Assembly: GCA_021846065.1 (NCBI GenBank)
Contig: JAJZCP010000009.1
Location: 1-17,472 of the forward strand
Length of the DNA: 17,472 nucleotides
Source: Acidobacteriota bacterium
Lineage (GTDB): Bacteria > Acidobacteriota > Terriglobia > Terriglobales > Acidobacteriaceae
Direction of reading: 5' to 3'
In this document: positions 14,744-17,472 of the stretch, in pieces
How positions within the stretch are numbered: position 1 is the stretch's first letter
Layout of the letters: the number at the start of each line of letters is the position of its first letter
Notes under the pieces: model-generated
The model's database searches: none
The model's input: only the letters and a program-made list of their open reading frames with translations
What the model was told of the DNA's origin: nothing
Program-made: the position numbers and the translations under genes

Positions 14744-16615
14744 TCAGGATTTTTTCACGAAGCCATCCATCGCCTGTGTCTTCAGAATCTTTCCGCCTTC
14801 CTCAATGACATACAGCCTGTTCACGGCTAACGCCTTCAGCGTATCCACCGTTCCAGAGGGCCAGCGAATCTCCAGCGTGTCCACGGTCTTCGCCTGATCG
14901 AGGCCAAAGTGCAGGCGAAAGTCGTTTTGCGAGTAGTAGCTGCCGCCGGAGCGGACCTCGTCGATGAGCAGCATGGGCTTGGGCGCTTTGGGATCGACCT
15001 GCGCCGTCAGCCGCAGTTGCGCGCCAATGCCGGTGCGATTGCTCTTTGTGCCGACCAGCCGGATTTTGATCCAGTTGCGATGAGTCCATGTCGAGTCGCA
15101 GCGCAGCAGTTGCGGCAGGTCGTTGATGCAGTTGACCACCACATCCATGTCGCCATCGTTGTCATAGTCGCCAAAGGCGCAGCCGCGTGCCGGAGCAGGC
15201 GCGGTAATGCCCGGACCACCCTGCTTAGTCACCTCTTCAAACTGGCCGTTGCGCAGGTTGCGATAGAGGTACTTGTGCTCGGCATAGGGCGCATCGATCG
15301 CCGTGCCATCCACTTCCGGATAGACATGGCCATTGGAGATGAGGATGTCGAGCCAGCCGTCATTGTCCATGTCAAAGAAGCCCACGCCCCAGCCCAGATA
15401 GCGCGTGTTCACGCCCAGACCCGAGAGATAGGTGTGATCCTCAAAGGTGCCGTCGCCCAGATTCTCATAGAGCGAATCGGTGTCGCCGGCAAAGTTGGTC
15501 TTCACAATATCCATCTGGCCGTCGCGGTTGAAGTCGCCGATCGAGACGCCCATTCCGGCCTGCGGCTTGCCGTCGGGCGAGTACGCGATGCCCGCTTCGA
15601 TGGCGACATCCTTGAATGTTCCGTCCTTCTGATTCTGATAAAACGTCGCTGCTGTGGAATCATTGGCGACGTAGATATCCGGCCAGCCATCGCCGTCCAG
15701 GTCGCCGACTGCGACCGAAAGAGCATACGTGCCGATGGCGGTATTCATGCCTGCTTTTTCGCTCACATCGGTGAACGTGCCGTCCCCGTTGTTGTGATAG
15801 AGGATGTTGCGTCCACCTTCGAGGCCCGGCGGACCACAGGCAACCGTGATGCCTTTGTACGCGCATCCGGCATCGGCGGGATCCGGCGCGGTCTTGATGT
15901 CAAAGTCGATGTAATTGCCGACGAAGAGATCGAGGTGGCCGTCTCGGTCATAATCCAGAAACGCGCAGCCGGAGTTCCAGCGCAGCTTGGGCTGGATGAG
16001 TCCGGCCTCTTTGGTGACTTCCGTGAAGGTGCCGTCGCCGTTGTTGCGATAGAGCGCGTTCTGGCCGTAGTAACTGATGAAGAGATCGTTCCAGCCGTCG
16101 TTGTTGTAATCGCCGACGCAGCAGCCCTGGCCCCATCCGGAGCGCGCCAGTCCCGCCTTTTGCGTCACATCGGTAAACGTGCCGTCGCGGTTGTTTTTGA
16201 AGAGATGGCAGATCGGCTCCTGCCCCTTGGGAAAGCCGTCGAGACGCCAGCCGTTGACGAGGAAGATGTCCAGCCAGTCGTCCTGATCGTAGTCATAGAA
16301 AGCCACGCCGCAGCCGGTGGTTTCGAGCAGATACTTGTTCTTGTGCTCGTTGCCGTAGATGGTCTTCGCGTTGAGGCCGGATTCGCGAGCGACATCGAGG
16401 AAGGTCAGCCCGAGCGGAGTTCCAGCGATGGGTGAGTGAAGGCCACCGGTGGCAGCCTGCGCAGGGGCGCTGTAGGTGGGCCGCGACATACCCGCGGCAG
16501 GCGCTTGCGGCTGCTGGGCAAAAAGCGGACGCGCCAGCGAGAGCACGTCTTCCAAAGACAGCACCAGCGCCGTGCGCGAGAGCGAACGGAGAAAACCTCT
16601 GCGCGAAACGGTCAA
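14744..16615 (-). CDS. Tat-exported CRTAC1-family protein (FG-GAP/VCBS propeller plus ASPIC/UnbV)
   Basis: A 623-residue exported protein. The start contains a twin-arginine signal, SRRGFLRSL (residues 4-12), followed by a hydrophobic stretch and LFAQQ, so it is probably folded before export. Seven FG-GAP/VCBS repeats with Asp-rich calcium loops follow, near residues 108, 169, 221, 305, 361, 415 and 483, for example DLDGDGWPDIYVAND; these predict a beta-propeller. The C-terminal ASPIC/UnbV domain spans about 515-585 (RTGIGAQLRL, LEIRWPSGTVD). Start: TTG 16613-16615, because AGGAG (complement of 16622-16626) lies 6 nt upstream; the longer frame from 16642 would place this site inside the gene. 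A TATACT -10 is at 16657-16662. It is convergent with tldD (10 nt between stops). Role unknown; polysaccharide or surface binding is possible. Confidence 0.93.
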   Translation of the reverse strand: MTVSRRGFLRSLSRTALVLSLEDVLSLARPLFAQQPQAPAAGMSRPTYSAPAQAATGGLHSPIAGTPLGLTFLDVARESGLNAKTIYGNEHKNKYLLETTGCGVAFYDYDQDDWLDIFLVNGWRLDGFPKGQEPICHLFKNNRDGTFTDVTQKAGLARSGWGQGCCVGDYNNDGWNDLFISYYGQNALYRNNGDGTFTEVTKEAGLIQPKLRWNSGCAFLDYDRDGHLDLFVGNYIDFDIKTAPDPADAGCAYKGITVACGPPGLEGGRNILYHNNGDGTFTDVSEKAGMNTAIGTYALSVAVGDLDGDGWPDIYVANDSTAATFYQNQKDGTFKDVAIEAGIAYSPDGKPQAGMGVSIGDFNRDGQMDIVKTNFAGDTDSLYENLGDGTFEDHTYLSGLGVNTRYLGWGVGFFDMDNDGWLDILISNGHVYPEVDGTAIDAPYAEHKYLYRNLRNGQFEEVTKQGGPGITAPAPARGCAFGDYDNDGDMDVVVNCINDLPQLLRCDSTWTHRNWIKIRLVGTKSNRTGIGAQLRLTAQVDPKAPKPMLLIDEVRSGGSYYSQNDFRLHFGLDQAKTVDTLEIRWPSGTVDTLKALAVNRLYVIEEGGKILKTQAMDGFVKKS

Positions 16616-16656
16616 GCGACACTCCTGCGAAACGGACGGCAAGGACTACGCCTTGC

Positions 16657-16662
16657 AGTATA
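16657..16662 (-). promoter_or_regulatory. Candidate -10 element for the CRTAC1-family gene
   Basis: TATACT on the minus strand, 41 nt before the preferred TTG start. This would give a leader of about 35 nt carrying the AGGAG site. No good -35 was seen. Confidence 0.4.
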
Positions 16663-16822
16663 ACGGCTAAGCGATGGACAGCGTCTTCGACCAAAAGGTG
16701 GAGATGCGTCCGATCCGCCGGGTGAGTAGCGCAGAGTTCTGTGCCTGCTGCCCTCACGGTATGAAAGTGGATCGCGCGGCGAGCGTCTGCGGTGTTAACT
16801 GATTTGCTACCTGGCTGGTTAC

Positions 16823-16840
16823 TACCCCTAGGGGGGGGTA
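16823..16840. promoter_or_regulatory. CsoR-operator-like G-tract palindrome, orphan
   Basis: TACCCCTAGGGGGGGGTA resembles the TACCC...GGGTA pseudo-palindromes bound by CsoR/RcnR-family metal or sulfur sensors. It is followed by AT-rich TATTAATTTT. No csoR, copA, copZ or rhodanese gene is in the window. The asymmetric run of eight G is unusual. Confidence 0.35.
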
Positions 16841-16946
16841 TATTAATTTTCTTGCAAACTACAGTTGGGGTTTGAGTTTATATTTTGGTAACTGCAACTC
16901 GGAATCCGAGATTTGAATCGCGACAGGCACCGCGTTGTATGGAGAA

Positions 16947-16967
16947 GCGACGAGCTTCGCTCGTCGC
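16947..16967. repeat. Perfect 9-bp hairpin (REP-like)
   Basis: GCGACGAGC (16947-16955) and GCTCGTCGC (16959-16967) flank TTC. It is not next to a gene end and lies just upstream of the tandem palindromic repeat, so an intergenic repeat unit is more likely than a terminator. Confidence 0.5.
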
Positions 16968-17013
16968 ACGGCAGTGGTGGTCCTCGATGGGGTGTGGAGG
17001 ATGCGACGGGAAA

Positions 17014-17125
17014 AGCAGATTCCAGGCGGGGATGACAACCAAAAAACAAAAGCAGATTCCCTGCGGGAATGACAAACAAAAGAGCAGAAGCGGATTCCCT
17101 GCGGGAATGACAGCAAAAAATAAGG
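17014..17125. repeat. Three-copy tandem repeat with palindromic core
   Basis: Units begin at 17014, 17051 and 17089 (period 37-38). The shared core is GATTCCCTGCGGGAATGACA followed by an A-rich spacer. In units 2 and 3, ATTCCC-TGC-GGGAAT (17056-17070, 17094-17108) is a perfect palindrome; unit 1 is degenerate (17019-17033). This resembles short palindromic intergenic repeats abundant in acidobacterial genomes. Confidence 0.8.
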
Positions 17126-17382
17126 ACAGAAATGAAGTTAGCACAAAGGCCAAGAAATGCCTGCCATTTTTCGGGAGTTATTTTGCGTTTTTTATGAGCG
17201 CGGCGGGGTGGATAGAAGTGATTGAAAAGGGATGGGATCGGGACGATTTTGGGTGCGCGGAAAGGTGGCCTGAAGAAAAAAGTTTGCCTCAGGGGGCTTG
17301 ACAGGATTTTGGCGTCGGGGCGAATTGCGCTTATGGATGGGTGGAACGAGTCTGACAGGGTGCAGGGGGTGGAGCGGTGAAC

Positions 17383-17388
17383 TACACT
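17383..17388 (+). promoter_or_regulatory. Candidate -10 element before the last ORF
   Basis: TACACT ends 7 nt before a GTG codon at 17396 that opens a frame running off the window. It matches the arrangement seen at tldD and tyrS. Confidence 0.35.
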
Positions 17389-17395
17389 GAACGGC

Positions 17396-17472
17396 GTGAG
17401 AAACTTTGCTGTTCTGCCCATTTCCCGTCCTGATGGTTCGTTTCGCCACACAGCCCTGTGGCAACGAGTTTT
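17396..17472 (+). CDS. Possible start of a gene running off the window (partial)
   Basis: From GTG 17396 the frame is open to the window edge, about 25 codons beginning MRNFAVLPISRPDGSFRH. Support comes from the TACACT hexamer 7 nt before the GTG and from the end of the repeat region just upstream. There is no Shine-Dalgarno. Too short to recognise a family. Confidence 0.35.
   Translation, partial: MRNFAVLPISRPDGSFRHTALWQRV

Larger units (their letters stand above)
16663..17395. other. Long non-coding stretch rich in palindromes and repeats
   Basis: About 730 nt with no credible gene. The open frames that cross it (up to 202 codons on the minus strand, 138 on the plus) are translations of the short repeats and have no domain. 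It contains a CsoR-operator-like palindrome, an inverted repeat CTCGG-AAT-CCGAG (16898-16910), a 9-bp hairpin and a three-copy tandem repeat. An isolated TTGACA at 17298-17303 has no matching -10. Base composition is more A/G-rich and less GC-rich than the genes around it. Confidence 0.7.

Noticed and set aside
14909..16435. A 508-codon open frame on the plus strand opposite the CRTAC1-family gene
   Set aside because: It mirrors the repeated Asp/Gly codons of the VCBS repeats and gives a repetitive Val/Ile/Ala-rich translation. The minus-strand gene is clearly real.
16861..16940. A tRNA-like look: a CTCGG/CCGAG stem followed by TTTGAATC
   Set aside because: No acceptor stem, D-arm or correctly spaced T-arm can be drawn around it.
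16843..17451. Minus-strand frame of 202 codons, and a plus-strand frame at 16885-17301, in the non-coding stretch
   Set aside because: The translations are direct readings of the palindromic repeats (the same short peptide recurs) with no domain or ribosome-binding site.

Overview
The window looks like chromosomal DNA of an acidobacterium, most likely class Terriglobia. The clues are a moderately high GC content, an exported VWA-domain protein of the type abundant in Acidobacteriota, a large Tat-exported CRTAC1/ASPIC-UnbV protein, and a run of short palindromic intergenic repeats of a kind common in that group. This assignment rests on gene character, not on a database search. No rRNA, tRNA, CRISPR array, transposase or phage gene was seen.

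Layout. At 1-91 there may be the last codons of an upstream plus-strand gene. At 88-3137, three minus-strand genes encode an exported two-domain VOC protein, a short-chain dehydrogenase and a PfkB-family (2-keto-3-deoxygluconate type) kinase; the last two look like a sugar-acid catabolic pair. From 3374 to 9731 all genes are on the plus strand: exported VWA protein (followed by a clear terminator), a cysteine-motif protein with a disordered tail, an MFS exporter, tyrS, rpmE and a dusB-like tRNA-dihydrouridine synthase. At 9735-13145 are four minus-strand genes: an exported secretin-like protein without the pore region, a 545-residue protein with a C-terminal PD-(D/E)XK nuclease-like motif, a DinB/YfiT-type putative metalloenzyme, and a small exported histidine-rich peptide. 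The last three are tightly packed and probably form one operon. Divergent from them is tldD (13261-14733), which converges on the CRTAC1-family gene (14744-16615). The final ~750 bases are largely non-coding. They hold a CsoR-operator-like palindrome with no copper gene nearby, several hairpins, a three-copy tandem of a palindromic repeat, and possibly the start of a gene at 17396.

Cross-cutting observations. Several starts (tyrS, tldD, the His-rich peptide, the last ORF) have a TANRCT hexamer ending 6-7 bases before the start codon and no Shine-Dalgarno sequence, which suggests leaderless transcripts. Other genes (secretin-like, CRTAC1, DinB, dusB, the cysteine-motif protein) have well-placed Shine-Dalgarno sequences, several of which move the start inward from the longest reading frame. 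The best candidate for something undescribed is the His-rich peptide/DinB/nuclease-like cluster; the minimal secretin-like protein is next.
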